Assembly (NCBI GenBank): GCA_003152315.1
Contig: PLZV01000030.1
Location: 227,248-291,247, forward strand
Length of the DNA stretch: 64,000 bases
Reading direction: 5' to 3'
DNA from: Verrucomicrobiota bacterium
GTDB lineage: Bacteria > Verrucomicrobiota > Verrucomicrobiia > Palsa-1439
Shown: positions 50,703 through 59,684 of the stretch, in pieces
Position numbering within the stretch: position 1 is the first letter of the stretch
Layout of the letters: every line of letters starts with the position of its first letter
Made by a program: the position numbers and the translations under genes
The notes under the pieces: model-generated
Seen by the model: only the letters and a program-made list of their open reading frames with translations
The model's database searches: none
What the model was told of the DNA's origin: nothing

Positions 50703-51692
50703 ATGGAACAAGGAATCGGTGCAATTAACGAACAGGTCAAACGCGAAAGTGAATTTGTAAGGGTGCTGGTCGGCGAGATCAGCAAGGTCATCGTCGGCCA
50801 GAAATATCTCATCGAGCGATTATTGATCGGGTTGCTGGCGGACGGGCACGTCTTGCTGGAAGGTGTGCCGGGGCTCGCGAAGACGTTGTCGGTGAAAACG
50901 CTGTCCGCGGCGATCCAGACGACGTTCCATCGCATCCAGTTCACACCCGATCTGCTGCCCGCCGATGTAATCGGCACGCTGATCTACAATCCCAAGGACG
51001 GCGAGTTCCGGATCAAGAAAGGTCCCGTGTTCGCCAACCTGATTCTCGCTGATGAAATCAATCGCGCGCCGGCAAAGGTGCAAAGCGCGTTGCTCGAAGC
51101 GATGCAGGAACGCCAGGTCACCATCGGCGACCAGACCTTCAAGCTGCCCGACCCGTTCCTGGTGCTCGCCACGCAGAACCCGATTGAACAGGAAGGCACG
51201 TATCCGTTGCCGGAAGCGCAGGTTGATCGCTTCATGCTCAAGCTGTCGATCGATTATCCAAGCAAGCAGGAAGAGCGCGAGATCATGGATCGCATGGCCG
51301 AGACCGGCAAGCACATCGTCACGCAGGCCGTCGTTACGCCGGAGCAGATTTTGCGGGCGCGCAAGGTGGTCGATTCCATCTACATGGACGAGAAGATTAA
51401 GAATTACATTGTGGACCTGATCTTCGCCACGCGCGACCCCAAGTCCTACAATATCGATGTCGCCGGCCTCATCCAGTACGGGGCCTCACCGCGCGCCACG
51501 ATTTACCTGGCCATCGCCGCGAAAGCGTATGCGTTCCTCCAGGGCCGCGGCTACGTGACGCCACAGGACGTGAAGTCGATCGGCATGGATGTGCTGCGCC
51601 ATCGCGTCATCGTCAGCTACGAAGCCGAAGCTGAGGAGATGACCAGCGAAGACGTCATTAAACGAATCTTCGACGAAGTACCTGTACCGTGA
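50703..51692 (+). CDS. moxR: MoxR-family AAA ATPase
   Basis: 329-aa AAA+ ATPase of the MoxR group, usually chaperones for VWA-domain partners. Walker A is GVPGLAKT with a downstream Lys/Thr, Walker B ILADEINRAPAKVQSALLEA, and sensor 1 is ATQNPIEQEGTYPLPEAQVD. The C-terminal lid domain follows (about 240-329). It is the first gene of an eight-gene unit with DUF58, a small membrane protein and five Bat proteins. Such MoxR-DUF58-Bat operons affect oxidative stress tolerance or envelope integrity in Bacteroides and Francisella, but the role here is not known. The stop overlaps the DUF58 start. Confidence 0.94.
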   Translation: MEQGIGAINEQVKRESEFVRVLVGEISKVIVGQKYLIERLLIGLLADGHVLLEGVPGLAKTLSVKTLSAAIQTTFHRIQFTPDLLPADVIGTLIYNPKDGEFRIKKGPVFANLILADEINRAPAKVQSALLEAMQERQVTIGDQTFKLPDPFLVLATQNPIEQEGTYPLPEAQVDRFMLKLSIDYPSKQEEREIMDRMAETGKHIVTQAVVTPEQILRARKVVDSIYMDEKIKNYIVDLIFATRDPKSYNIDVAGLIQYGASPRATIYLAIAAKAYAFLQGRGYVTPQDVKSIGMDVLRHRVIVSYEAEAEEMTSEDVIKRIFDEVPVP

Positions 51693-52573
51693 TCCCCAAG
51701 GAAGTCCTCAAAAAAGTCCGGCAGATCGAAATCCGCACGAACCGTGAAGTCACGGACGTGCTCGGCGGGCAATATCATTCCGTCTTCAAGGGACACGGGA
51801 TGGAGTTCGAAGAAGTGCGCGAGTATCTGCCGGGCGACGAGGTGCGTTCCATCGATTGGAACGTCACGGCCCGCTTCGGTCATCCGTACATCAAGAAGTT
51901 CAAGGAGGAGCGCGAACTCACCGTCATGTTGATCGTCGATGTCAGCGCTTCGGGCCAATTCGGCAGCGTGCGCCAGACCAAGAATGAGTTGGCGGCCGAA
52001 CTCGCTGCCGTGCTCGCGTTCTCCGCCATTCGCAACAACGACAAGGTCGGCCTCATCATGTTCACCGACCAGATTGAGAAATATGTGCCCCCGAAAAAAG
52101 GCCGGCGTCACGTGCTTCGTGTGATCCGCGAGATCCTGGCGTTTCAACCGAAAGGGCGCGGAACAAACTTGAAAGCGGCGCTCGATTATCTCAACCACGT
52201 CCAATCACGGCGCGCGGTCACTTTTGTGCTCTCGGACTTCCAAGTGGAGGACGAGGAAGTCGTTCGCAAGAAACTGCGCGTCGCCAGCAAGCGCCACGAT
52301 GTCGTCGCCCTCAGCTTGCGTGACCCGCGCGAAGAAGAGTTGCCGGCAGTTGGGCTGGTGGAACTCCGTGACGCGGAAACGAACGAGCGGGCACTGGTTG
52401 ACACCTTCGATCGAAACGTCCGCGAACAGTTTGCCGTTAAATCGCGACTGCGGCTGGAAGCACTGCGCCGCCTGTTGCGGTCGGCCAGTGTCGACCACGT
52501 AGAGATTCGCTGTGAGACGGATTACATGCTGCCGTTGATCAAATTCTTCAAAATGCGCGAGCGCCGAATCTAG
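51689..52573 (+). CDS. DUF58 domain protein
   Basis: 294-aa soluble protein with the DUF58 core, a VWA-like fold. N-terminal block VTDVLGGQYHSVFKGHGMEF followed by EVREYLPGDEVRSIDWNVTA is the diagnostic DUF58 segment. The VWA-like MIDAS is degenerate (LIVDVSASGQ). A GTG start at 51689 overlaps the MoxR stop (GTGA). It is normally a partner of the MoxR ATPase. No export signal or membrane helix was seen. The stop codon is immediately followed by the next ATG, so the operon is tightly coupled. Confidence 0.93.
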   Translation: MIPKEVLKKVRQIEIRTNREVTDVLGGQYHSVFKGHGMEFEEVREYLPGDEVRSIDWNVTARFGHPYIKKFKEERELTVMLIVDVSASGQFGSVRQTKNELAAELAAVLAFSAIRNNDKVGLIMFTDQIEKYVPPKKGRRHVLRVIREILAFQPKGRGTNLKAALDYLNHVQSRRAVTFVLSDFQVEDEEVVRKKLRVASKRHDVVALSLRDPREEELPAVGLVELRDAETNERALVDTFDRNVREQFAVKSRLRLEALRRLLRSASVDHVEIRCETDYMLPLIKFFKMRERRI

Positions 52574-53080
52574 ATGGAAGACATCCACGACATCAAGGGA
52601 CTCGTCCCGCTACCCCACAATTGGTGGTGGCTGTGGTCGCTGCTCATTCTCGCCGCGGTACTGGCCCTGGTGTACTGGTTGTGGAAGCGCAAGCAGCCAA
52701 CCGACGCGACCAACGCGCCTCCTCCGCCGACGCCTTACGAACTGGCAATTCGCGCGCTCCAACAACTGCGCGAGGAAAGTCCACCGGTTGAAGAGTTTTA
52801 CACCCGACTCTCGGACATCGTCCGTCGCTACCTTGAAGGGCGCTTCCACTTGCGCGCCCCAGAGCAGACGACGGAGGAATTCCTGTACGAGGTCTCACAG
52901 GACAATGCGTTGGCCCAGGAACACAAGGATTTACTCGGCGCATTCCTACAGGAATCGGACCTCGTAAAATTCGCGCGGCATCATCCGGAGCAATCGGACA
53001 TGCAGCGGGCATTGGAGGCAGCCGAGAAGTTTGTCCGCGATACGCAACCCCGGGCGCAGGAGGTGGTCGCACCGGCATGA
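52574..53080 (+). CDS. Bat-operon membrane protein (DUF4381-like)
   Basis: 168-aa protein with a single strong N-terminal TM helix (WWLWSLLILAAVLALVYWLW, residues about 15-35) after a short cytosolic start, then a soluble helical domain (ELAIRALQQLREESPPVEEF, and YTRLSDIVRRYLEGRFHLRA). It closely fits the DUF4381-type small proteins found between DUF58 and BatA genes, though the assignment is by context and layout. It begins right after the DUF58 stop codon and overlaps batA by 4 bp. The function is unknown; it presumably helps assemble the Bat complex in the membrane. Confidence 0.8.
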   Translation: MEDIHDIKGLVPLPHNWWWLWSLLILAAVLALVYWLWKRKQPTDATNAPPPPTPYELAIRALQQLREESPPVEEFYTRLSDIVRRYLEGRFHLRAPEQTTEEFLYEVSQDNALAQEHKDLLGAFLQESDLVKFARHHPEQSDMQRALEAAEKFVRDTQPRAQEVVAPA

Positions 53081-54069
53081 AGTTCGCGAGTCCATGGTTT
53101 TTGCTGTTCTTGCTGGTGTTGCCACTATGGCTTTGGCGGGAGCAACGTGTGACGCGACAGGGCGGCCTGAAATTCTCCTCCGTCGCGACCGCCCGGTCGT
53201 TGTCGTCCTTTTGGGCGGCATTGGGTCCAGCGTTGTTGCTCCTGTTGCGCGGGGCAACACTACTGTTGGTCGTGGCCGCGTTGGCGCGTCCGCAGTTGGG
53301 CCGCAGCGAGAGCAAAATCAGGACCGAAGGCATCGACATCCTCCTGGTCCTGGACATTTCAGGAAGCATGTGGGCAAGAGATTACCAAAAGGGAGGGCAG
53401 CTGGAGTCGCGAATTAACGCGGCCAAGGACGTGGTGCGCGAATTCATCCGCGCCCGCCCCAACGACCGCATCGGGATGGTTGTGTTCGGGACTCGCGCGT
53501 ATGTGGCCAGCCCGTTGACGCTCGACCACGATTGGCTGGAACGCAACCTCGATCGGGTTCGCATCGGCCTGGTGGAAGGCAACACGGCGATCGGAGCCGG
53601 TATCGGCACGGCAGTCAACCGATTGCGCGACACAAAGGCGAAGAGCAAGGTGATCGTGCTGTTAACGGACGGCGGTGAGAATGTTTACAACCCGCCGGCT
53701 CTCGAAGCCGCCAAAGCGGCGCGGGAATTTAACGTCCGTGTTTATGCCGTGGGTGCGGGCTCTGATTACAAAGGGCCCATACAGGTAATTGATGATGACG
53801 GCAATTTCCGTGGAATGATCCGTGCCGATCTGGACGAAGATTTGCTGAAACAAATCGCCACGGCAACCGGCGGACAATATTTCCGTGCCGCGGACACCGC
53901 GTCGTTGCGCAAAACCTATACGCAGATTGACTCGATGGAAAAACAAAAGGTCGAGATGCTCGCTTATGAGGAGTGGCAGGAGTTGTTCCCGTGGTTTCTA
54001 GCGCCGGGGCTGGGATGTCTGCTCCTGGCCGTCACCTTGGAACAGACGCGACTACGGAGGTTGCCGTAA
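53077..54069 (+). CDS. batA: BatA: membrane VWA-domain protein
   Basis: 330-aa aerotolerance-type protein. N-terminal TM helix (FASPWFLLFLLVLPLWLWRE), a second membrane segment (ALLLLLRGATLLLVVAALAR), then the VWA domain with an intact MIDAS LVLDISGSMWARDY and the second ligand region GNTAIGAGIGTAVNR plus VLLTDGGEN. A C-terminal hydrophobic stretch (PWFLAPGLGCLLLAVTLEQ) anchors the other end. It is expected to expose the VWA domain to the periplasm or cytoplasm as part of the Bat complex. TAATG overlap with batB suggests translational coupling. Confidence 0.93.
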   Translation: MKFASPWFLLFLLVLPLWLWREQRVTRQGGLKFSSVATARSLSSFWAALGPALLLLLRGATLLLVVAALARPQLGRSESKIRTEGIDILLVLDISGSMWARDYQKGGQLESRINAAKDVVREFIRARPNDRIGMVVFGTRAYVASPLTLDHDWLERNLDRVRIGLVEGNTAIGAGIGTAVNRLRDTKAKSKVIVLLTDGGENVYNPPALEAAKAAREFNVRVYAVGAGSDYKGPIQVIDDDGNFRGMIRADLDEDLLKQIATATGGQYFRAADTASLRKTYTQIDSMEKQKVEMLAYEEWQELFPWFLAPGLGCLLLAVTLEQTRLRRLP

Positions 54070-55070
54070 TGCAATTTGGCAATTCGACGTCATTCTGGCT
54101 GCTGCTCCTGGTGCCGGCGCTGGCAGTGCTTCTGGTTTGGGGATTCCGCGCGCGCCGGCGGGCACTGGCGCGGTTTGCCGCCCCGCCACTGGTCAAACGG
54201 CTCGCGGATTCCGTTCGACCGGTCGCGCGCCGGTGGAAGGCAACCCTGATTGTCGCTGCGGTGCTGCTGGTAGCTCTGGCGCTGACCCAACCGCGCTGGG
54301 GGTTCGAATGGCGCGAGGTGAAACGTAGCGGCGTGGACGTCGCGGTCTTGCTCGACGTGTCGAAGAGCATGTTGACCGAGGACGTACGGCCGAATCGGTT
54401 AGAGCAGGCAAAATACGCCGTGCAGGATTTGCTCGAGAAACTCCGGGGCGACCGGATCGGCTTGATCGCGTTTGCGGGAACGGCCTTCGTGCAATGTCCG
54501 CTGACCGTGGACTACGAGGCGTTTCGCCTGACGTTGAAGGACGCCGATCCACGAATTATCCCGCGCGGTGGCACGGCGATCGGGGTGGCCATTCGCACCG
54601 CCCTCAAGGCATTCGAAGCGGGTGAGGGACGAGACCACGCGATCGTGCTGATTACGGACGGCGAAGAAACGGAAAGCGACGCGCTGGCGGCGGCGGATGA
54701 AGCGGCAAAGGCCGGTGTGAAGATTTACGCTATCGGCGTAGGCACGGCGGAGGGCGAATTGATCCCCGTGCGGGAAGAGGGGAAGCCAATGGAGTTCCTG
54801 AAAGACCGCGAGGGCGCAGTGGTGAAGTCGCGGCTTAATGAAGAGTTGCTGAAACAACTCGCGTTGAAGACGGGCGGCATCTATGTACGCAGCGTGCCCG
54901 GCGACTTCGGCATCGACACAATCTATGAGAAAGGCATCGCACAATTGCAGCGCAAGGAGTACCAGGCGAAGCTGCAGAAGCGTTACTTCGAGCGCTTCCA
55001 ATGGCCCTTGGGCCTCGCATTTGCCTTGCTGGTCGTTGAATCGTTCGTCAGTGACAGGAGGACAGCATGA
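54069..55070 (+). CDS. batB: BatB: membrane VWA-domain protein
   Basis: 333-aa paralogue of BatA. ATG 54069 sits in TAATG with the batA stop; a frame opening at 53973 extends inside batA but lacks a sensible start. Architecture: TM (FWLLLLVPALAVLLVWGF), basic stretch, second TM (ATLIVAAVLLVALALTQ), VWA with MIDAS VLLDVSKSMLTED and VLITDGEETESD, and C-terminal TM (WPLGLAFALLVVESFV). BatA and BatB are thought to form a membrane complex via their VWA domains. A 4-bp ATGA overlap leads into batC. Confidence 0.93.
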   Translation: MQFGNSTSFWLLLLVPALAVLLVWGFRARRRALARFAAPPLVKRLADSVRPVARRWKATLIVAAVLLVALALTQPRWGFEWREVKRSGVDVAVLLDVSKSMLTEDVRPNRLEQAKYAVQDLLEKLRGDRIGLIAFAGTAFVQCPLTVDYEAFRLTLKDADPRIIPRGGTAIGVAIRTALKAFEAGEGRDHAIVLITDGEETESDALAAADEAAKAGVKIYAIGVGTAEGELIPVREEGKPMEFLKDREGAVVKSRLNEELLKQLALKTGGIYVRSVPGDFGIDTIYEKGIAQLQRKEYQAKLQKRYFERFQWPLGLAFALLVVESFVSDRRTA

Positions 55071-55849
55071 GATACTGGTGTCTCCTGTTACTACTCCCAT
55101 CCGTCGCGGTGGCGAAGACTGAAACCTGGCCGCGGCTTTACAATGATGGTGTGACGGCTTATCACAGCAACGATTTCACGCGCGCCGCGACGCTGTTTGA
55201 AAGCGCTACCTCCTCTCCCGACCGCGACTTGCAACAACGCGCGCTCTACAATCTGGGAAATACCAGCTACCGCCTCGGCGAAGCCAAAACGCCACAGGCG
55301 CAACAACTCTGGCAGCGGGCCATCAAGAGCTATGAAAGCGCGCTCGCCCTTGACCCTCACGATGCCGACGCCAGATTCAATCATGACTTCGTGAAGAAGA
55401 AGCTCGAAGAACTGAAGAAACAGCAACAACAACAGCAGCAGAATCAACAGAATCAGCAAGATAAGAAACAAGACCAGAAGAAGGACGACCAACAGCAGAA
55501 ACAGCAACAACGGCAAGATTCGCATAACCAGCCCCAAAAGCCTGAGGACAAGCAATCGGAACAGCAAAAACAGCAGCAACAGCAGTCACAGGATCAACAG
55601 AAACAAGAACAAGAGAAGCAAGATCAGGCTCAGAAGGATGAGCAGCAGAAGCAACAGGCGCAGCAACAAAAGGAATCGCCACCCGAACAGCAACCCCAAC
55701 CACAGAGCGGCCAACCCGAGGATAACGAAAAACGACAGGCCGCCGCATTGCTCGACAACCTGCGCGAGGATGAACGCAACTGGAATTTCTTCCCGGAAGT
55801 CCAAATGAAGGACTTGAAAGACTCTGGCGAACCGGCCAAGGATTGGTAA
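55067..55849 (+). CDS. batC: BatC: TPR protein with long Gln-rich region
   Basis: 260-aa exported protein with a short hydrophobic N-terminus (CLLLLLPSVAVA) followed by two or three TPR units (YNDGVTAYHSNDFTRAATLF, YNLGNTSYRLGEAK, YESALALDPHDADARFNHDF). From residue about 108 to 215 the protein is dominated by Gln with Lys/Asp (KKQQQQQQQ type), probably extended or coiled. The end (RQAAALLDNLREDERNWNFF) is the conserved BatC terminus. The CAG/CAA-rich DNA tract (about 55405-55675) is repeat-like but coding. In Bacteroides BatC is a periplasmic TPR partner of BatA/B. Confidence 0.88.
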   Translation: MRYWCLLLLLPSVAVAKTETWPRLYNDGVTAYHSNDFTRAATLFESATSSPDRDLQQRALYNLGNTSYRLGEAKTPQAQQLWQRAIKSYESALALDPHDADARFNHDFVKKKLEELKKQQQQQQQNQQNQQDKKQDQKKDDQQQKQQQRQDSHNQPQKPEDKQSEQQKQQQQQSQDQQKQEQEKQDQAQKDEQQKQQAQQQKESPPEQQPQPQSGQPEDNEKRQAAALLDNLREDERNWNFFPEVQMKDLKDSGEPAKDW

Positions 55850-55851
55850 CA

Positions 55852-57549
55852 ATGCGATTTTGCCTGATCATCGGGTTCCTGCTGGCAGCGACGCGCGTCT
55901 TCGCCGATGTGTCCGTCGTTGCGTCGGTGGATAGGAACCGGATCAGTTTCGGCGAATCCGTCACGCTGACTGTCGCCGTGCAAGGCGCGCATAACGGTGA
56001 GCCATCCATCCCGAAGGTGGACGGTTTGACTTTTAACGGCCCCTCCACGTCGACCAGTTTTTCTTTCGTCAATGGGCAAACCAGCCAATCGATTAGCTAC
56101 ACCTATCAGGTCACGCCGGGACGAACGGGCGAGTTCATCATTCCGGCAATTGGAGTGAACATTGGGAACAATACGTATTCCACCACGCCGATCAAGCTGG
56201 TCGTTGAAAAAGGCGGTTCGCAAGGAGACCTGGGGCAGACGCCTTTCGGTCGCGTTGTTCTCCCTTCGCAACAAGTTTACATCGGACAGACGGTGCCGTT
56301 GGATGTGTACATTATTTGGCGACCAGAGGTTCCTTTACGCGGTTCCGGTGGGTTCAACTATCAAGCGGAAGGATTGGGCTACAAGTTTCTCCCGAACCTG
56401 AAATCCGGCAGCCAGGTCATCAACGGCGAGCAATTCAACGTCGGTGTGTTTCAGGGAGCTATCTCGCCGACTACCACCGGCACGTTGAATTTCGGGCCTT
56501 GTTTCTTGAGAGTGCAACTAACGGTCCCGAATCGTGGGGGTAACTCGTTGTTTGATGACATGTTTGGACGGACGCAGGTGCGTGAGGTGCCGATCACCAT
56601 CGACGCCGTGCCGGTCACGGTCTTGCCGCTGCCCGAAGAGGGCCGACCGTCGGACTTTTCCGGCGCGGTGGGTCAATGGAACCTCGAAGTGACGGCCAAG
56701 CCGGCGGAAGTTGCTGTTGGCGACCCGATCACGTTCACGATTAAAATCAGCGGCAACGGCAACATTGATACCGTCCCGACGCCAAAGCTCGGCGCGCTGG
56801 ACGAATTCAAGACCTACGAGCCGACCACGAAGACGACGAAGGACGATTTGAACACGACGGGCGAGCGGGTCATCCAGCAAGTCCTCATTGCCCGCAGCAC
56901 CGAGATCAAACAACTTCCGGAAGTGCGGCTAACGTACTTCGACCCGGTGGCAAGAGCCTACAAAGTCGCCACTCAGGCGCCCATAAAGCTTGTCGTGAAG
57001 GCTGGTAGCGGCGGTCAAAGCACGATCGTCAGCGGTGGCAACCGATTGCGGCCGGAAGAAAAACTCGGACAGGACATCGTGTATCTCAAAGGCGATCTCG
57101 GCCCGGTCCCATTGGCCACGCCCTTCTGCGCCACGCCGACGTTTTGGGCACTGAACACCATGCCCGTGCTCGCCCTGCTCGGTGGAATAGGTTGGAAGAA
57201 GCGCTCGGACAAGTTCCGGGGCGATGTCGCCTACGCCCGTCGCGTGCGCGCCGCCAGAGACGCGCGTAAACTTCTGGCCGCCGCGACAAACTACGACGAG
57301 GTGCAACACGCGATGCAGAATTATCTCGGCGACCGCCTGAACATCCCCGCCGCCGGCATCACGGCTTCTGTCGCGGAAGAACAACTCCTGCCACGCGGCG
57401 TAGACACACAACTGGCAGCGGATTTAAAGGCGTGTTTTGAGGCTTGCGACACCGCGCGCTTCGCTGGCCAAAGCGCTGATACGGGCCTGGCCGCCACACG
57501 GAAAAATGTGGAACGACTAATTGATGAACTTGAGAAGACACATTTATAA
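55852..57549 (+). CDS. batD: BatD: oxygen-tolerance family membrane protein
   Basis: 565-aa exported protein of the BatD family. A signal peptide (CLIIGFLLAATRVFADVS) precedes several Ig-like beta domains (VVASVDRNRISFGESVTLTV, YTYQVTPGRTGEFIIPAIGV, and AKPAEVAVGDPITFTIKISG). A single TM helix lies near residue 440 (FWALNTMPVLALLGGIGW), then a cytosolic helical tail. No enzymatic motif. It starts 3 bp after batC. The batE start lies 26 bp before its stop, so the two overlap. Confidence 0.9.
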   Translation: MRFCLIIGFLLAATRVFADVSVVASVDRNRISFGESVTLTVAVQGAHNGEPSIPKVDGLTFNGPSTSTSFSFVNGQTSQSISYTYQVTPGRTGEFIIPAIGVNIGNNTYSTTPIKLVVEKGGSQGDLGQTPFGRVVLPSQQVYIGQTVPLDVYIIWRPEVPLRGSGGFNYQAEGLGYKFLPNLKSGSQVINGEQFNVGVFQGAISPTTTGTLNFGPCFLRVQLTVPNRGGNSLFDDMFGRTQVREVPITIDAVPVTVLPLPEEGRPSDFSGAVGQWNLEVTAKPAEVAVGDPITFTIKISGNGNIDTVPTPKLGALDEFKTYEPTTKTTKDDLNTTGERVIQQVLIARSTEIKQLPEVRLTYFDPVARAYKVATQAPIKLVVKAGSGGQSTIVSGGNRLRPEEKLGQDIVYLKGDLGPVPLATPFCATPTFWALNTMPVLALLGGIGWKKRSDKFRGDVAYARRVRAARDARKLLAAATNYDEVQHAMQNYLGDRLNIPAAGITASVAEEQLLPRGVDTQLAADLKACFEACDTARFAGQSADTGLAATRKNVERLIDELEKTHL

Positions 57550-58285
57550 GGTTGTCATCCTTGTTTGGTTGCTGGGCTTGTCCGTGGCGATCGCCGCGCC
57601 AAGTGACGACCTCAAAGCGGCCAACCAGCTTTACGACGCCGGCAAATTCGCCGAGGCTGCGGTGGCTTACGAGAAAATTGAACCGAAAGCGGCGCATGTA
57701 TATTACAACCTGGGTAATGCCTGGTTCCGCCAAGACAAACTGGGTCTGGCGATCCTCAACTATGCGCAGGCGCGTCGATTGGCGCCGCGCGATCCAGACA
57801 TACTCGCGAATCTCAAGTTTGCCCAACAACGGCTCGGAGTGGATGACGTAAATACGCCACCGCGCGCGACGCAGAGATTCTTGCGTTCTGTCATCGAGCG
57901 TTGCACCGCCAGCGAGTGGAGCGCCGGTGAACTGGTGGGACTTTGGTTGCTGGCATTGGCGATTGGCGCTTGCGTTTATATCCCAAAGGCGCGGGCAGCA
58001 TTCCTGGTCATCGCGGTGGCAGGTTTCTTCGTGTTCGGATTCTCGAGCTTTGCCCTCAGCGACCAAGTGATCAGCAATCACATCGCCCCCCAGGCAATCG
58101 TCGTGGCGGCCGAGACGGAGGCACGCTTCGCCCCGCTGTCTGATTCGACGGTGCATTTCCGGCTCGCGGAGGGCACTAGAGTGGCCATCCGGGAAGATCG
58201 GGGCCAATGGCTCTTTGTGGAACGCGCTGATGGTCAGCAGGGGTGGGTCAAAGCGGAATCGATTGGACGAATCACGAACTTCTAA
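57524..58285 (+). CDS. batE: BatE: TPR plus SH3-like membrane protein
   Basis: 253-aa protein. After a signal/TM segment (VVILVWLLGLSVAIAAPS), TPR units are visible (ANQLYDAGKFAEAAVAYEKI, YYNLGNAWFRQDKLGLAILN, YAQARRLAPRDPDILANLKF). Two further TM helices follow (LVGLWLLALAIGACVYI, and AFLVIAVAGFFVFGFSS), then an SH3b-like domain at the C-terminus (ARFAPLSDSTVHFRLAEGTR, and WLFVERADGQQGWVKAES). This is the BatE arrangement of Bat operons. ATG 57524 is within the 3' end of batD. It is the last gene of the operon. Confidence 0.88.
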   Translation: MNLRRHIYKVVILVWLLGLSVAIAAPSDDLKAANQLYDAGKFAEAAVAYEKIEPKAAHVYYNLGNAWFRQDKLGLAILNYAQARRLAPRDPDILANLKFAQQRLGVDDVNTPPRATQRFLRSVIERCTASEWSAGELVGLWLLALAIGACVYIPKARAAFLVIAVAGFFVFGFSSFALSDQVISNHIAPQAIVVAAETEARFAPLSDSTVHFRLAEGTRVAIREDRGQWLFVERADGQQGWVKAESIGRITNF

Positions 58286-58386
58286 GGATCCTTCACTGGA
58301 AATTGGTCGGCCGCATCCGGTAGACTTGACGTGCGGATGAATTCCGACGACAAATACATGGAGCGGGTGGCAATGGCGGTTTTACT

Positions 58387-59673
58387 ATGGAGGGGTTGGC
58401 CATGATGAATCTGGACACTCGAGTGCATGAATTCGTTCGGGAAGGATTTGCCCACAAGTCTGGCAAGTCCACCGTAAAGGTGAAAGACGACCCCGAGTGG
58501 CGCAAAGTACGAGACGCGGGGACGCGGTTGTGGCTCGACACGGGCGACATCGATGAGGCAGCCAAGTTGTGGAATTCGTCATTCGACGCGTTGACGACCA
58601 ATAACACGCTGCTCAATAAGGAAATCCAAAAAGGGATCTACGACGACCTTGTCGCCAAGGCCGCTCGCGTTGTCCTCGAGGCCGCACCGAAAATCAGCGA
58701 GACGGACCTCATCCTGGAAATCGCGTTCATTCTCAATGCCCACCACGCGTTGCGGCTCGTCGACCGATTCAATGCGTTCGTCAGCGTCGAGTTGCACACC
58801 GATCTTTCCAACGATGTCGAGCGCACGGTCGCCTACGGCAGACGCTACTTCGCAATTTGCCCCGAAAGATTCTATGTGAAAGTGCCGCTCACGCCGGCGG
58901 GTTATCTCAGCGCGCGCAAGCTCGCGCAAGCAGGGATCCCGCTCAACTTCACGCTCGGCTTCTCCGCGCGACACAATTACGTCGCCGCCTTGCTGACCAA
59001 ACCCGACTACGTGAATGTGTTTCTCGGGCGGCTGAATTCGGTCGTAGCCGACAACAAGTTGGGGGATGGTCGGAACGTCGGCGAGAAAGCGACGCTGGCC
59101 ACCCAGCGCGAATTGCTCAACCTCCGCAAGGCGGGCCGCACGAAAACGAAACTCATCGCCGCCAGCATCCGCTCGGGCGCCCAAATTGGCGACCTCGCCG
59201 GCGTCGACGTCTTCACGATGCCGACCAAGGCGGCTGCCGAGTACCACGCCAGCCCGCGCCCGCAGGTGGCGTCGCAAGTGAACAACGACCCCACTGTTCC
59301 GCTCGCCAATGGGGTCACGTTCGCACAATTTGGCGGGGAAACACTTTGGAATGTGCCGCCGAAATTCAAGGACGCTGTCGAAGACTTGTTGAAGAAGAAT
59401 CTGGATTCACTCAAGCCTGAAGACCTGCAAGCGCATTTCGAAAAAGCCGGGTTTGGCGGTTTCCTGCCACGTTGGTCCACTGCTGACATCCAGACCGCAA
59501 CGAAAGACGGCAAAATTCCCGTCTATGCGACGTGGAAGGATCGCCTTGCGTCCGGCAAGGTCGGGTTGGACGCCTTGATGAATCTCAGCGCGCTGTACTC
59601 ATTTGCGACCGACCAAAAAGCCCTCGACGACCGTATCCATTCGCTGCTGAAGACCGCGAAAATCCTGGGCTAG
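58387..59673 (+). CDS. tal: Transaldolase-family enzyme
   Basis: About 428-aa class I aldolase of the transaldolase family, for the non-oxidative pentose phosphate pathway. The block LWLDTGDIDEAAKLWNSSFD and TTNNTLLNKEI correspond to the substrate-binding Asp and Thr/Asn region, and FYVKVPLTPAGYLSARKLAQ contains the Schiff-base Lys. Further blocks IPLNFTLGFSARHNY and KLIAASIRSGAQIGDLAGVD fit the barrel. It is about 100 residues longer than E. coli TalB, with extra helices at the N- and C-termini, so it belongs to a longer transaldolase subfamily. Alternative starts are ATG 58402 and 58405. Convergent with ilvA. Confidence 0.85.
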   Translation: MEGLAMMNLDTRVHEFVREGFAHKSGKSTVKVKDDPEWRKVRDAGTRLWLDTGDIDEAAKLWNSSFDALTTNNTLLNKEIQKGIYDDLVAKAARVVLEAAPKISETDLILEIAFILNAHHALRLVDRFNAFVSVELHTDLSNDVERTVAYGRRYFAICPERFYVKVPLTPAGYLSARKLAQAGIPLNFTLGFSARHNYVAALLTKPDYVNVFLGRLNSVVADNKLGDGRNVGEKATLATQRELLNLRKAGRTKTKLIAASIRSGAQIGDLAGVDVFTMPTKAAAEYHASPRPQVASQVNNDPTVPLANGVTFAQFGGETLWNVPPKFKDAVEDLLKKNLDSLKPEDLQAHFEKAGFGGFLPRWSTADIQTATKDGKIPVYATWKDRLASGKVGLDALMNLSALYSFATDQKALDDRIHSLLKTAKILG

Positions 59674-59684
59674 GGAACAGGCCG

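Noticed and set aside
55405-55675. CAG/CAA-rich repeat tract that could be mistaken for a repeat array
   Set aside because: It is the coding sequence of the Gln-rich linker of BatC, with no regular spacer-repeat structure, so it is neither a CRISPR nor a satellite.
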